Assembly: GCA_017518185.1 (NCBI GenBank)
Contig: JAFWWB010000006.1
Location: 1 to 36,242 of the forward strand
DNA: 36,242 nucleotides
Reading direction: 5' to 3'
Origin: Lachnospiraceae bacterium
GTDB lineage: Bacteria; Bacillota; Clostridia; Lachnospirales; Lachnospiraceae
Of the stretch, positions 14,997 through 21,992 are shown in pieces (the stretch's first letter is position 1; each line of letters opens with the position of its first letter). The notes beneath the pieces were generated by a model, which was not told the DNA's origin, did not search any database, and worked only from the letters and a program-made list of their open reading frames with translations. Made by a program: the position numbers and the translations under genes.

Positions 14997-15543
14997 ATAC
15001 CCTGCCTCTCTTTTCCTGCTGCTTTACTATCCTGCCCTTCTTATCATAGGAAGTATAGATGGATGTATTCCGGGCAGGCTTTTTTGTATTCCCTTCCGTA
15101 AGAAGATCCATCATGCCGTCGGTATCCTTTGCGGCTATACGTTCCCGTATCAGTTCATCCCGGGACTTCCCTTCATTACTGCCGGCCGGAGCCTCTGCTT
15201 CTTCCTTCCTGCCGGAAGTATCTTTTTCCGCCTCCGGCTCTTCCTTATCGTACCATACCAGCCTTAAAAAACCGGAAAAGAACGCTTTTATGCGTTCTCC
15301 CAGTTTCCGGAGGAATCCGGGTTCATGGGGAACTTCCCTATCCTGAACCTTTTCTTCCTCAGGGAGCTTCTCAACCCTCGCTGCTTTCTGCTTTTTCTCC
15401 GGTTTTCCTCTGTCCCAGACTACTCCCTGCTCCTCGTTTCCGAGGAGAAAGGACGGCGCCTCGGTATCCGGATTCCTGGGTCTGCTCCCCCGTCTCTCAT
15501 ATATGCCTCCGGTATCAGTACCGGAACCTATCCTGTTTATCAA
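14974..15543 (-). CDS. Uncharacterised highly charged protein, 189 aa
   Basis: No family is recognised. The start is a TTG at 15543 with GGAGGAG a few bases upstream; it overlaps the stop of the preceding gene as TTGA, and no useful ATG occurs for the next 140 codons. The sequence is hydrophilic and rich in Glu, Lys and Arg, apart from a short amphipathic or hydrophobic stretch at about residues 77-97 ([21 protein letters not shown]) which may lie on the membrane surface. The C-terminal part has [20 protein letters not shown] and a basic end. It overlaps ispF by 23 nt. Predicted to be largely disordered, it may work with the repeat-rich zinc-ribbon protein encoded just upstream, but that is inference from position only. 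Confidence 0.7.
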   Translation of the reverse strand: MINRIGSGTDTGGIYERRGSRPRNPDTEAPSFLLGNEEQGVVWDRGKPEKKQKAARVEKLPEEEKVQDREVPHEPGFLRKLGERIKAFFSGFLRLVWYDKEEPEAEKDTSGRKEEAEAPAGSNEGKSRDELIRERIAAKDTDGMMDLLTEGNTKKPARNTSIYTSYDKKGRIVKQQEKRGRVYAYRKRV

Positions 15544-17264
15544 CCGGCTCCTCCTGCAGGACCTCCCGGATTACCTCCCGGCGTAAAGGCAGGCATTCCG
15601 CCTCCCGGTACAAATGCCGGTGCACCGGGGCCCGGTGCAAATGCAGGGCTTCCTGCTCCGGGGGCAAATGCGGGTGCTCCGCCGCCTCCGGGTGCAAATG
15701 CAGGCATAACATTCTGAGGACCGCCGTAAAGCGGACTGTTCATCTGAGGCGCCGCCTGCTGTGCACGCTGGGGTGCTGCATAAGGTGCCTGTCCGTTATT
15801 CGGAGTGTTTCCGGCAGCAACGTAAGCAGCCTGCCTGAGCTGCTCGGCAGTAACCCTTCCGTAGGAACCTCTTTCAGGTGCCGCATAATTGGTAAAGGAT
15901 ATATCGCTGTGCAATGCGCCTCCGGCCTGGACCAGTCCCGCATTCAGATCCTTTTCGTGCTTTCTTAAGCTTGCGGATTCAAATATGGATTCTTCAGCCT
16001 TCTTCCTCTCTTCCTCTGCCCTGAGCCTTTCCATAATGGTAGGACGGTTGGAAACACCGGAAAGTGCTCCGCCTCCCTTTGCCACTCTTCCGAGAGACTC
16101 AGACTCAAACAGCGGCTGTCCGTCAGGCCCCAGCTCCACAGGGCCGCGCTGCTCCATCGCACTCTGCTTGGCCTGCTGAGCTTCTGCCGAATAAGGAGCC
16201 ATAGGCGAGGTTTCCCTTGCGGGAGTCGTGCCGCTGTAGCCTCCTATGGAGGTTATGCTGCCGCCGTTCATACTCTGCTGGTTCTGATTGTTTGCAAAAG
16301 GATTCTGCGAAGGTATCGCAGGCTGGGGGCCGCCGTAAAGTCCTGCTGCGCCGCCTCCGGGTGCAACGGCCTGTGTACCCGCAGGAGGCCCGTATATCTG
16401 CGCCTCTGGCGGGATAGCCGGCTGAGTCCCTGCAGGAGGTCCGTACATCTGCGCCTCGGGCGGGATAGCGGGCTGTGTCCCTGCGGGAGGCCCATACATC
16501 TGCGCCTCGGGCGGGATAGCGGGCTGTGTCCCTGCAGGAGGTCCGTACATCTGCGCCTCGGGCGGGATAGCGGGCTGGGCCGCAGAACCGCCATAAAGAG
16601 GCGATGCAGAGGGTGCCGGCTGTGCAGGTGCTCCGTATATCTGTGCTTCAGGCGGGATAGTCGGCTGGGCCGCAGGACCGCCATATAAAGGTGATGCCGC
16701 AGGTGACGCCTGTGCAGGCGCTCCGTATATCTGTGCTTCGGGCGGGATAGTCGGCTGGGCCGTAGGGCCGCCATATAAAGGTGATGCCGCAGGTGACGCC
16801 TGTGCAGGTGTTCCGTACATCTGTGCTTCAGGCGGGATAGCAGGCTGGGCTGTCGCGGGCTCTGCATATACCTGTGTTCCGGGGACTTCAGGCTGTACGG
16901 CAGCTGTCCCAAAAAGATCAGAAGGAGTCACGGAAGATGTTCCTGCTTCCGGTGCCGAAGGACCATATGCCGGCACGGCTGCTGAGGGCTCATACACTGG
17001 TGCCGCTTCAGGCGCGGCTGCCTGTACAGGCTCTGCCACGGGTTCCGGTTCTGCCGGTGCAGACTTAAGAAAATCCAGCGCAGGTGCAGCTGTCCTGGTT
17101 TTCGAATTTGAATAAACGCTCCCCAGGGAGATGCTGGTGCTCAGGCTCCCCCCGCCTTTTTTAAGTTCCTTTACATATTTTCTGATATTGAATTTACATC
17201 CCGGACAGAACTTTACGCTCTCATCCACAAATCTCTTGCAATCAGGGCAGGTAATACTGGCCAT
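15540..17264 (-). CDS. Zinc-ribbon protein with long Pro/Ala tandem repeats
   Basis: The 574-residue protein begins with a zinc ribbon, CPDC at residues 6-9 and CPGC at 20-23, followed by a basic segment. Most of the rest is low complexity: three 30-residue units built on QPxIPPEAQxYGxPAQ, then four 17-residue units of QPAIPPEAQMYGPPAGT, and a glycine-rich C-terminus with repeated PAFAPG. One less repetitive stretch lies between (about residues 370-470), with charged helix-like sequence (IMERLRAEEERKKAEE). No signal peptide or membrane helix is seen, so it is probably cytoplasmic and mostly disordered. ATG 17264 has GGAGG upstream and a promoter above. It is the first gene of the ispF-cysS-rlmB operon. 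Function unknown; scaffold or nucleic-acid binding is possible. Confidence 0.82.
   Translation of the reverse strand: MASITCPDCKRFVDESVKFCPGCKFNIRKYVKELKKGGGSLSTSISLGSVYSNSKTRTAAPALDFLKSAPAEPEPVAEPVQAAAPEAAPVYEPSAAVPAYGPSAPEAGTSSVTPSDLFGTAAVQPEVPGTQVYAEPATAQPAIPPEAQMYGTPAQASPAASPLYGGPTAQPTIPPEAQIYGAPAQASPAASPLYGGPAAQPTIPPEAQIYGAPAQPAPSASPLYGGSAAQPAIPPEAQMYGPPAGTQPAIPPEAQMYGPPAGTQPAIPPEAQMYGPPAGTQPAIPPEAQIYGPPAGTQAVAPGGGAAGLYGGPQPAIPSQNPFANNQNQQSMNGGSITSIGGYSGTTPARETSPMAPYSAEAQQAKQSAMEQRGPVELGPDGQPLFESESLGRVAKGGGALSGVSNRPTIMERLRAEEERKKAEESIFESASLRKHEKDLNAGLVQAGGALHSDISFTNYAAPERGSYGRVTAEQLRQAAYVAAGNTPNNGQAPYAAPQRAQQAAPQMNSPLYGGPQNVMPAFAPGGGGAPAFAPGAGSPAFAPGPGAPAFVPGGGMPAFTPGGNPGGPAGGAG
16374..16577 (-). 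repeat. Four 51-bp in-frame tandem repeats
   Basis: Four adjacent 51-bp units (16374-16424, 16425-16475, 16476-16526, 16527-16577) each encode the 17 residues QPAIPPEAQ(M/I)YGPPAGT. The copies differ at only a few, mostly silent positions, so the array looks recently expanded. Confidence 0.9.
16581..16850 (-). repeat. Three 90-bp in-frame tandem repeats
   Basis: Three 90-bp units encode 30 residues each, starting AQP(A/T)IPPEAQ and ending SPLYGG. The first half is the same sequence as the 51-bp repeat next to it, so the shorter unit may derive from the longer one by deletion. Confidence 0.85.
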
Positions 17265-17320
17265 TGAAATGTTCCTCCGATCAAAGTCTCGTCAGCTTCC
17301 GCGCAAACACGCATGAAAAT

Positions 17321-17349
17321 ATTATACACCAGAGCAAGTCAAAAGTAAA
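17321..17349 (-). promoter_or_regulatory. Promoter of the zinc-ribbon/ispF/cysS/rlmB operon
   Basis: On the minus strand TTTACT (17344-17349), a 17-base spacer and TATAAT (17321-17326) precede the zinc-ribbon gene by about 55 bases. The -10 box is consensus. Confidence 0.7.
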
Positions 17350-17368
17350 AGTTTTTTGTTAAAAATAC

Positions 17369-19015
17369 CTAATCTTTTTTCACCGGTCCAAGATATCTGA
17401 AAGCCAGCATGGTTATATCGTCAAACTGGCGTGCGCCACCCGTAAAACCATCTATGGCAGACCTCAGGGATCTGATAAGCTCCTCTGCACTCCTTAAAGG
17501 ATCCCTGTTGAGCTCCTCTATCACTCTTTCCGTTCCGAAAAGCTCCCTGTCCGCATTATTAGCCTCTGCCACGCCGTCGGTATAGACCAGAAGGCTGTCA
17601 CCTGCCTTAAGTTCAAACTCATGTTCCTCAAAATCAAGTCCGGGCCTCATACCTATAGCCGCCGAATGGGGATAGCACTCCAGTTCGTATGCGCCGCCGT
17701 TCCTGCTGATCAGTGGATGCTCATGTCCCGCATTGCTGGCTATGCCTTTGCCGCTGTTCAGATCGAGTATGCCTATCCACACCGTAGCGAACATATCCGC
17801 ATCATTTCCTTCGCAGATCTGCTCGTTGACCACCGACAGGATCTTTGAGGTATGATATCCGCTCTCCCCGCTCTGGGCCTGTTTTTTTATCAGGGTACGG
17901 CAGATCACCATAAAAAGGGCCGCCGGGATGCCTTTATCGGAAACATCCGACATGACCAGAGCAAGATGGCTGTCATCCACAAAGAAAAAATCATAGAAAT
18001 CACCGCCCACTTCCCTTGCCGGCTGCATAAGGGCGTAGATATCAAACTCGCTCCGATCCGGATATGCAGGGAAGGTCTTGGGAAGCATATCCGACTGTAT
18101 CTGGGCCGCAACCGACAGTTCCGCGCCGATACGCTCCTTTTCGGCCGTGATACGCCTTATGTTCTCAATGTTCTGAAGCGTATCAAGCTCCATCTTTTCG
18201 AGCGATGAAGCCAGCAGCTCTATCTCACTTATCGAGCTGATATCCTTAAGCACACCCTCCTCGGGCTCTGTGCTCTCTTCCGCAAACCTGCTGGCCTCAC
18301 TGCTCAGCGTCTGCAGCGGTTCCACGAACTCTCTTTTCATAAAAGAGACTGAAATGAACAGTGCAACAACGGAGGTGAATATCATCGCCACGGCAACATA
18401 TTCAAGATATAGCCTGTGCCCCTTCGCGAGCTCCTCCATCGGACGCTGCACGCAGAGTATGGCCCGGACACTGCCGTCCGACAGTTTTACGGGCATGAGT
18501 GAGGTGATATGCGGATCCCTGCCGTTAAGGTTTTTGGTACGGACCACTGTCCCGCGTTCAAGGCCGTTCTCATATATATTCCTGTAGATATCCCTGTATT
18601 CCTCATTGGTGGTATCCCGTTCATAACCTATGGGCCAGGGTTCATAGCCTGTATCTTCTCCGACAGAATTGAAGACAGATACAAAACGGCCGTAATCCGA
18701 GGTATCCACGTCGATAAGGTAGATAAGGGTCACTCCCTGCTTTACGCAGAGTATATCCAACACCCGGGCTGCTTCCTTATAATCCTCATCTGCGCCTCCG
18801 CTCGCCAGCCAGTCATCGATACGTCCCGCATCTATGACAGCCCTTGCCGTCTCCGCCGCACGGAAAGCGGCATCATTATACTCGGCAGTGACAGATTCGG
18901 TAAAACGCAGATAACCTATGATGCCGAGCAGCCAGCCGAAAAGGATTATAAGGAGAAGATTCCCTCCGGCTATCCTGAAGATCATGCTGCTGCGCAGCTT
19001 CCCTTTTTTCTGCAA
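17369..19015 (-). CDS. Membrane-bound SpoIIE/RsbU-type protein phosphatase
   Basis: This 548-residue PP2C-family phosphatase probably dephosphorylates a STAS-domain protein. Domains: a helix at about residues 15-33, an extracytoplasmic sensor region of about 170 residues, a second helix at about 205-225, a HAMP-like linker, a coiled segment, and the phosphatase domain from about residue 300 (ELSVAAQIQSDMLP, GGDFYDFF, MSDVSDKGIPAALFM, YTDGVAEANN, FDDITMLAFR). The metal-binding aspartates are present. The start is a TTG at 19015 with GGAGG 7 nt upstream; an ATG ten codons later has no such site. The STAS gene ends 15 nt upstream, so substrate and enzyme are likely paired. The signal it senses is unknown. 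Confidence 0.9.
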   Translation of the reverse strand: MQKKGKLRSSMIFRIAGGNLLLIILFGWLLGIIGYLRFTESVTAEYNDAAFRAAETARAVIDAGRIDDWLASGGADEDYKEAARVLDILCVKQGVTLIYLIDVDTSDYGRFVSVFNSVGEDTGYEPWPIGYERDTTNEEYRDIYRNIYENGLERGTVVRTKNLNGRDPHITSLMPVKLSDGSVRAILCVQRPMEELAKGHRLYLEYVAVAMIFTSVVALFISVSFMKREFVEPLQTLSSEASRFAEESTEPEEGVLKDISSISEIELLASSLEKMELDTLQNIENIRRITAEKERIGAELSVAAQIQSDMLPKTFPAYPDRSEFDIYALMQPAREVGGDFYDFFFVDDSHLALVMSDVSDKGIPAALFMVICRTLIKKQAQSGESGYHTSKILSVVNEQICEGNDADMFATVWIGILDLNSGKGIASNAGHEHPLISRNGGAYELECYPHSAAIGMRPGLDFEEHEFELKAGDSLLVYTDGVAEANNADRELFGTERVIEELNRDPLRSAEELIRSLRSAIDGFTGGARQFDDITMLAFRYLGPVKKD

Positions 19016-19030
19016 AGCGCTGCCTCCGGC

Positions 19031-19339
19031 TTACTTCTGTATTTCCACTATGGAGCCGAAGCCCGTCAGTTCGAAAAGGTCGGAGACAAATTCATTGGCA
19101 CCCTTTATCACCAGCCTTCCCCCTCTCTTATGCATCTCCTTGTCAGCCCTGTTAAAGGATCTTATCCCGGCGGAAGAAACGTATTCGACTCCGGAAAGAT
19201 CGATCACAAGGTCCTTCACATCCCCGGGTATGGCCATTATCTCATCCGTAAGGCCGGGAGCCGAATAGGTGTCTATCCTGCCCTCAAGTGTCATGGTCAT
19301 ACTGCTTTCTTCCTGTACCTTGTTTATCTCAAGTTCCAT
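19031..19339 (-). CDS. STAS-domain anti-sigma factor antagonist (RsbV/SpoIIAA-like)
   Basis: A 102-residue STAS protein, the switch part of a partner-switching pathway: unphosphorylated, it binds a HATPase kinase; phosphorylated on Ser it lets go. The conserved segment is LVIDLSGVEYVSSAGIRSF, with the phosphorylatable serine in VSSAG. The ATG at 19339 has AAGGAGG 8 nt upstream. The longer open frame upstream of it reads through the tRNA-Met gene and is not coding. The SpoIIE-type phosphatase follows after 15 nt. It starts only 25 bases after the terminator of the tRNA, with no separate promoter visible. Confidence 0.92.
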   Translation of the reverse strand: MELEINKVQEESSMTMTLEGRIDTYSAPGLTDEIMAIPGDVKDLVIDLSGVEYVSSAGIRSFNRADKEMHKRGGRLVIKGANEFVSDLFELTGFGSIVEIQK

Positions 19340-19364
19340 GGTATTTCCTCCTTTTGACAGTAAT

Positions 19365-19394
19365 GAAAAACCCGCAGTCTGTTCAGACCGCGGG
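19365..19394 (-). terminator. Intrinsic terminator after tRNA-Met
   Basis: An 11-bp stem with one G-U pair (CCCGCGGTCTG at 19384-19394 with CAGACTGCGGG at 19371-19381) is followed on the minus strand by TTTTT C ATT. It lies 9 bases after the tRNA and 25 bases before the STAS gene. Confidence 0.85.
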
Positions 19395-19403
19395 CCCATC
19401 AGA

Positions 19404-19477
19404 TAGCGAGGGGGGGACTCGAACCCTCGACACCGCGGGTATGAACCGCGTGCTCTAGCCAGCTGAGCTACCTCGCC
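19404..19477 (-). tRNA. tRNA-Met (anticodon CAT), elongator type
   Basis: The 74-nt sequence folds as a cloverleaf: acceptor GGCGAGG/CCTCGCT with a G-U first pair and discriminator A, D arm GCTCAGCTGGCTAGAGC, anticodon arm CGCGG-TTCATAC-CCGCG with anticodon CAT, 5-nt variable loop, T arm with GTTCGAGTC. It closely resembles the Bacillus subtilis elongator tRNA-Met as I recall it. Initiator features (C1-A72 mismatch, three G-C pairs in the anticodon stem) are not present. A tRNA-Ile with lysidine-modified CAT cannot be fully excluded. The 3' CCA is not encoded. The T stem has an A-C mismatch at its second pair. Confidence 0.93.
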
Positions 19478-19502
19478 ATATCTGTGCCGAAGCACGAAGA
19501 GT

Positions 19503-19531
19503 ATTATATTATCTTTCCGCAGATTTGTCAA
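19503..19531 (-). promoter_or_regulatory. Consensus promoter of tRNA-Met
   Basis: TTGACA (19526-19531), a 17-base spacer and TATAAT (19503-19508) match the sigma-A consensus at all twelve positions. Transcription would start near 19496, about 19 bases before the tRNA. Confidence 0.9.
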
Positions 19532-19552
19532 ACAGTTTTTTTCTCCGGCGGA

Positions 19553-20152
19553 TCAGAATTCCTTTGAAATGATTATCTTTACTTCAGTCCCCCGGATATA
19601 CACCTTGACATCATCTGCAATGGAGGCGACTATCGACCTTTCCAGACGTTCCCAGGCATCCTGCGCTTCAGGTTCCCGGCTGGCCTTTACGCCGTTGACA
19701 TAGTTCACCATTGACCAGGTATATGTATTATCGGCACCGTAGCCCGTCGGACTTCCGAGTGATGCAAGTCCAAGTGAGAGCATGTTGGGTCCCGTTTCGC
19801 TCGGAAGCAGCACGGTTCCGATGATATCCCTTATCATGCCCATAAAGCCTTTACCGGCTTCATTTTCACCGTTCGAGGCCGCCGATATGAATCTCTGTTT
19901 CATCTCCAGAGTAAGCTCCACCTTCGATACCAGGTTTATCCTGAAGGCCTTCCCTTCCTGCTCCACAAGATAATCGGCCGCAACATCACCTGCTATGCTC
20001 CGCATGGTACCGAAAAGCTCCTCGGCAAGCAGCCTTAAATGGAACAGCTCCTTATCCGTAAGCTCCGCTTCCCTGCCGAGCTTTTCAGTCTCCTCAAGAG
20101 CCTCTTCCATTCCCTCGCCCCTGCTGGTTACCTTTATACTTGATGTTCTCAT
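19553..20152 (-). CDS. Probable HATPase-like partner-switching protein (199 aa)
   Basis: The region LTDKELFHLRLLAEELFGTMRSIAGD (residues ~33-58) resembles the first helix of anti-sigma/serine kinase HATPases of the RsbW/SpoIIAB type, and the end (VKVYIRGTEVKIIISKEF) looks like the final strand of such a domain. The usual N-box asparagine and clear G boxes are not obvious, so ATP binding is uncertain. The ATG at 20152 has GGGAGG 8 nt upstream. It lies upstream of the STAS and SpoIIE-type genes, separated by tRNA-Met, and 24 nt after a D,D-carboxypeptidase gene. A role as the kinase or sensor partner of the STAS protein is inferred from this context. Confidence 0.6.
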   Translation of the reverse strand: MRTSSIKVTSRGEGMEEALEETEKLGREAELTDKELFHLRLLAEELFGTMRSIAGDVAADYLVEQEGKAFRINLVSKVELTLEMKQRFISAASNGENEAGKGFMGMIRDIIGTVLLPSETGPNMLSLGLASLGSPTGYGADNTYTWSMVNYVNGVKASREPEAQDAWERLERSIVASIADDVKVYIRGTEVKIIISKEF

Positions 20153-20176
20153 GTTAATACCTCCCTTTTCTCATAC

Positions 20177-21355
20177 TCAGTTTACATATGAAGCATAGAT
20201 CTTTTCATGATCGTAGATCGCCTTCCAGGAACCCGGTGCGCCGGAGGTGACCAGGATATATCTGTTCCCGTCGTTGGATTCCTCATACGAAACAGCACAG
20301 TTTCTGGACTGGATGACGTAACCGGTCTTGGCCGCCAGGACCTCGCCGTGAGTGTCCAGATCCTCTATACGCCTCAGGAACAGGTTTGAAATGTCTATCC
20401 CGTCGGGATGAAATTCGTTTGAAGCAGTATTATAACGTTTGGTGCACATGACCTCCCTGCATATATCATTCTCCATCGCCGCTTTCATTATCATTGCCAT
20501 AGCCACCGGAGTACAGTAGTTATCATCCTCATAATGGCCCACGGGATTGGAGAAATGGGCAACCTCATCAAAGCCCAGCTCCTTAAGCTTATCATTCATC
20601 ATGGCAACAAAAGCATCCTCACTTCCGCCTATATGCTCCGCAAGTGCCAGTGCCGCGTCGCCGCCCGACCGGAGTATGGTGCCGTAGAAGAGCTCCATGA
20701 CGCTGACCTGCTCTCCCACTTCATAGCCCACTGCCGAAAGGTCGTTAAGGAACACAAAATCCGTGATCTCCCTTGTCATGGTCACCATGGCATCGGGATC
20801 CTCCATATGCTCCGCCGCCACCAGCACGGTCATGACCTTAGTCATGGAGGCCGGATATATCTTATCCATGGGATTACGCTGGGCCACGATGTGGCCGTCC
20901 TTCAGATCCACCAGCACCGCGTAGGAGCTCAGTATCTCTTCGCTTGTTATCTCCTCCGTATTCTCATCGGCAAAGACTGTATAGCCCTCATAGAACATAT
21001 CCGGATGAGATATGACGGGTGTGGGTTCGGGCGTAGGAGTAGCCGTAGCCTCCGGAGTAGGTGTCACCACCGCCACATTTTCCTCGGGAGGAGTATCAGC
21101 CTCAAGCACGGGAGTATCAGCAGCTGCCGGAACTTCATTCTTTTCGGCCACACCGGCCGACGCGGGCTTATCCGGGCCTTTTTTCATAAAGATCAGCACC
21201 AGGGCCACTGTAAGCACCACAGCAAAGGCAAATATGCTCAGAGCCATGATAAGCCTCCTGCGGATCTGTTTCTGTCTCTCATAGTGCCATGAGGAATAAT
21301 TCTGCACATTCCCCCAGCTGTCGATATACTGATCCTTATTTAACCTTTTTGCCAT
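20177..21355 (-). CDS. Membrane-anchored D-alanyl-D-alanine carboxypeptidase
   Basis: A class A low-mass penicillin-binding protein that removes the last D-Ala from peptidoglycan stem peptides. The 392-residue protein has a cytoplasmic N-terminus, one anchor helix (residues 37-57), a Thr/Pro-rich linker (TPTPEATATPTPEPTP) and an extracytoplasmic serine-peptidase domain with SMTK (Ser170 nucleophile, Lys173), SGG (230-232, in place of the usual SxN) and KTG (343-345). No C-terminal membrane anchor follows, unlike many DacA/DacF proteins. ATG 21355 overlaps the preceding HD gene by 20 nt and has only a weak ribosome site. It may be regulated together with the HD protein. Confidence 0.88.
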   Translation of the reverse strand: MAKRLNKDQYIDSWGNVQNYSSWHYERQKQIRRRLIMALSIFAFAVVLTVALVLIFMKKGPDKPASAGVAEKNEVPAAADTPVLEADTPPEENVAVVTPTPEATATPTPEPTPVISHPDMFYEGYTVFADENTEEITSEEILSSYAVLVDLKDGHIVAQRNPMDKIYPASMTKVMTVLVAAEHMEDPDAMVTMTREITDFVFLNDLSAVGYEVGEQVSVMELFYGTILRSGGDAALALAEHIGGSEDAFVAMMNDKLKELGFDEVAHFSNPVGHYEDDNYCTPVAMAMIMKAAMENDICREVMCTKRYNTASNEFHPDGIDISNLFLRRIEDLDTHGEVLAAKTGYVIQSRNCAVSYEESNDGNRYILVTSGAPGSWKAIYDHEKIYASYVN

Positions 21356-21881
21356 TCAGTCTTTCAAACTCCCTCAGGAAATCCGCCCTGACCTCTGATA
21401 TATCCCTGTAGCAGCAGCGGATATCCGCTTTAATGTTCTTATATCCTTCCCCCGGTGCGGCAGCCATGTTCTGTTTAAACTCCAGGCTCAGTATGTCATC
21501 ATCCACACCGAATATCAGTCTCTGTTCTTCCTCATCCGGAACCGTTCCCATAAAGCGTTCCCAGATCATGTCCTGAAGCCTCTCCTCTGCCCTGAGATAT
21601 TCGGTGAGCAGTCCCTTTATGGGCCTGGTGACATCCGAAATGTAGGCCTCACTGGCATCATGGAGAAGGCAGCCCATCACCACTCTGTCCGTATAGCCCC
21701 GGGTCCTTGCCTCCTCAGCGCACTCAAGACAATGCTGGGCTACGGAGTGGAATTCCTTTACATGTCCGTTTCCCCGGCAGATATGTGCCAGGGAATGCGC
21801 GATGTCCTCTATCCTTATCAGCGCCGGATCCGGATCCATCGGATCAAAGTTTATGCCTGAAATAGTAGTAATATAGCTCAT
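21336..21881 (-). CDS. HD-domain phosphohydrolase (YfbR-like)
   Basis: The 181-residue protein has the HD metal-binding pattern: FHSVAQHCLECA (first His), then LLHDASEAYISDVTRPIK with the His-Asp pair, and a later GVDDDILSLEF. This resembles 5'-nucleotidase-like HD hydrolases that act on deoxynucleoside monophosphates, as well as related uncharacterised proteins. The ATG at 21881 has no clear Shine-Dalgarno; a strong GGAGGGGG lies 17 nt upstream but is buried in a 12-bp hairpin. It overlaps the carboxypeptidase gene by 20 nt. Substrate unknown. Confidence 0.82.
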   Translation of the reverse strand: MSYITTISGINFDPMDPDPALIRIEDIAHSLAHICRGNGHVKEFHSVAQHCLECAEEARTRGYTDRVVMGCLLHDASEAYISDVTRPIKGLLTEYLRAEERLQDMIWERFMGTVPDEEEQRLIFGVDDDILSLEFKQNMAAAPGEGYKNIKADIRCCYRDISEVRADFLREFERLNGKKVK

Positions 21882-21898
21882 GTTTCTTTAACCAGATA

Positions 21899-21944
21899 CC
21901 CCCTCCGCACAGCAGCTTTCTCTATGGCCATGGTGCGGAGGGGG
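21899..21944 (-). promoter_or_regulatory. 12-bp hairpin between the chemoreceptor and HD genes
   Basis: CCCCCTCCGCAC (21933-21944 read on the minus strand) pairs perfectly with GTGCGGAGGGGG (21899-21910) across a 22-nt loop. There is no T-run, so it is not a standard terminator. The 3' arm contains a GGAGG-like sequence near the start of the HD gene. Its role is unknown; it may be a stabiliser, processing site or switch. Confidence 0.5.
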
Positions 21945-21992
21945 ATATTATTCATTGTGATCCGTCGTTCACCGGATCCTTTTACGAAAGGC

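Noticed and set aside
16268-16912. A repetitive 214-codon frame and a possible CRISPR-like array
   Set aside because: The repeats are in-frame units of the zinc-ribbon protein with no unique spacers; the other frame just inherits the periodicity.
19340-19531. An N-terminal extension of the STAS protein
   Set aside because: It is the tRNA-Met gene and its terminator read as protein; the RBS and STAS fold begin at 19339.
21959-21978. A 6-bp GATCCG/CGGATC hairpin after the chemoreceptor gene as a terminator
   Set aside because: The stem is short and no T-run follows.
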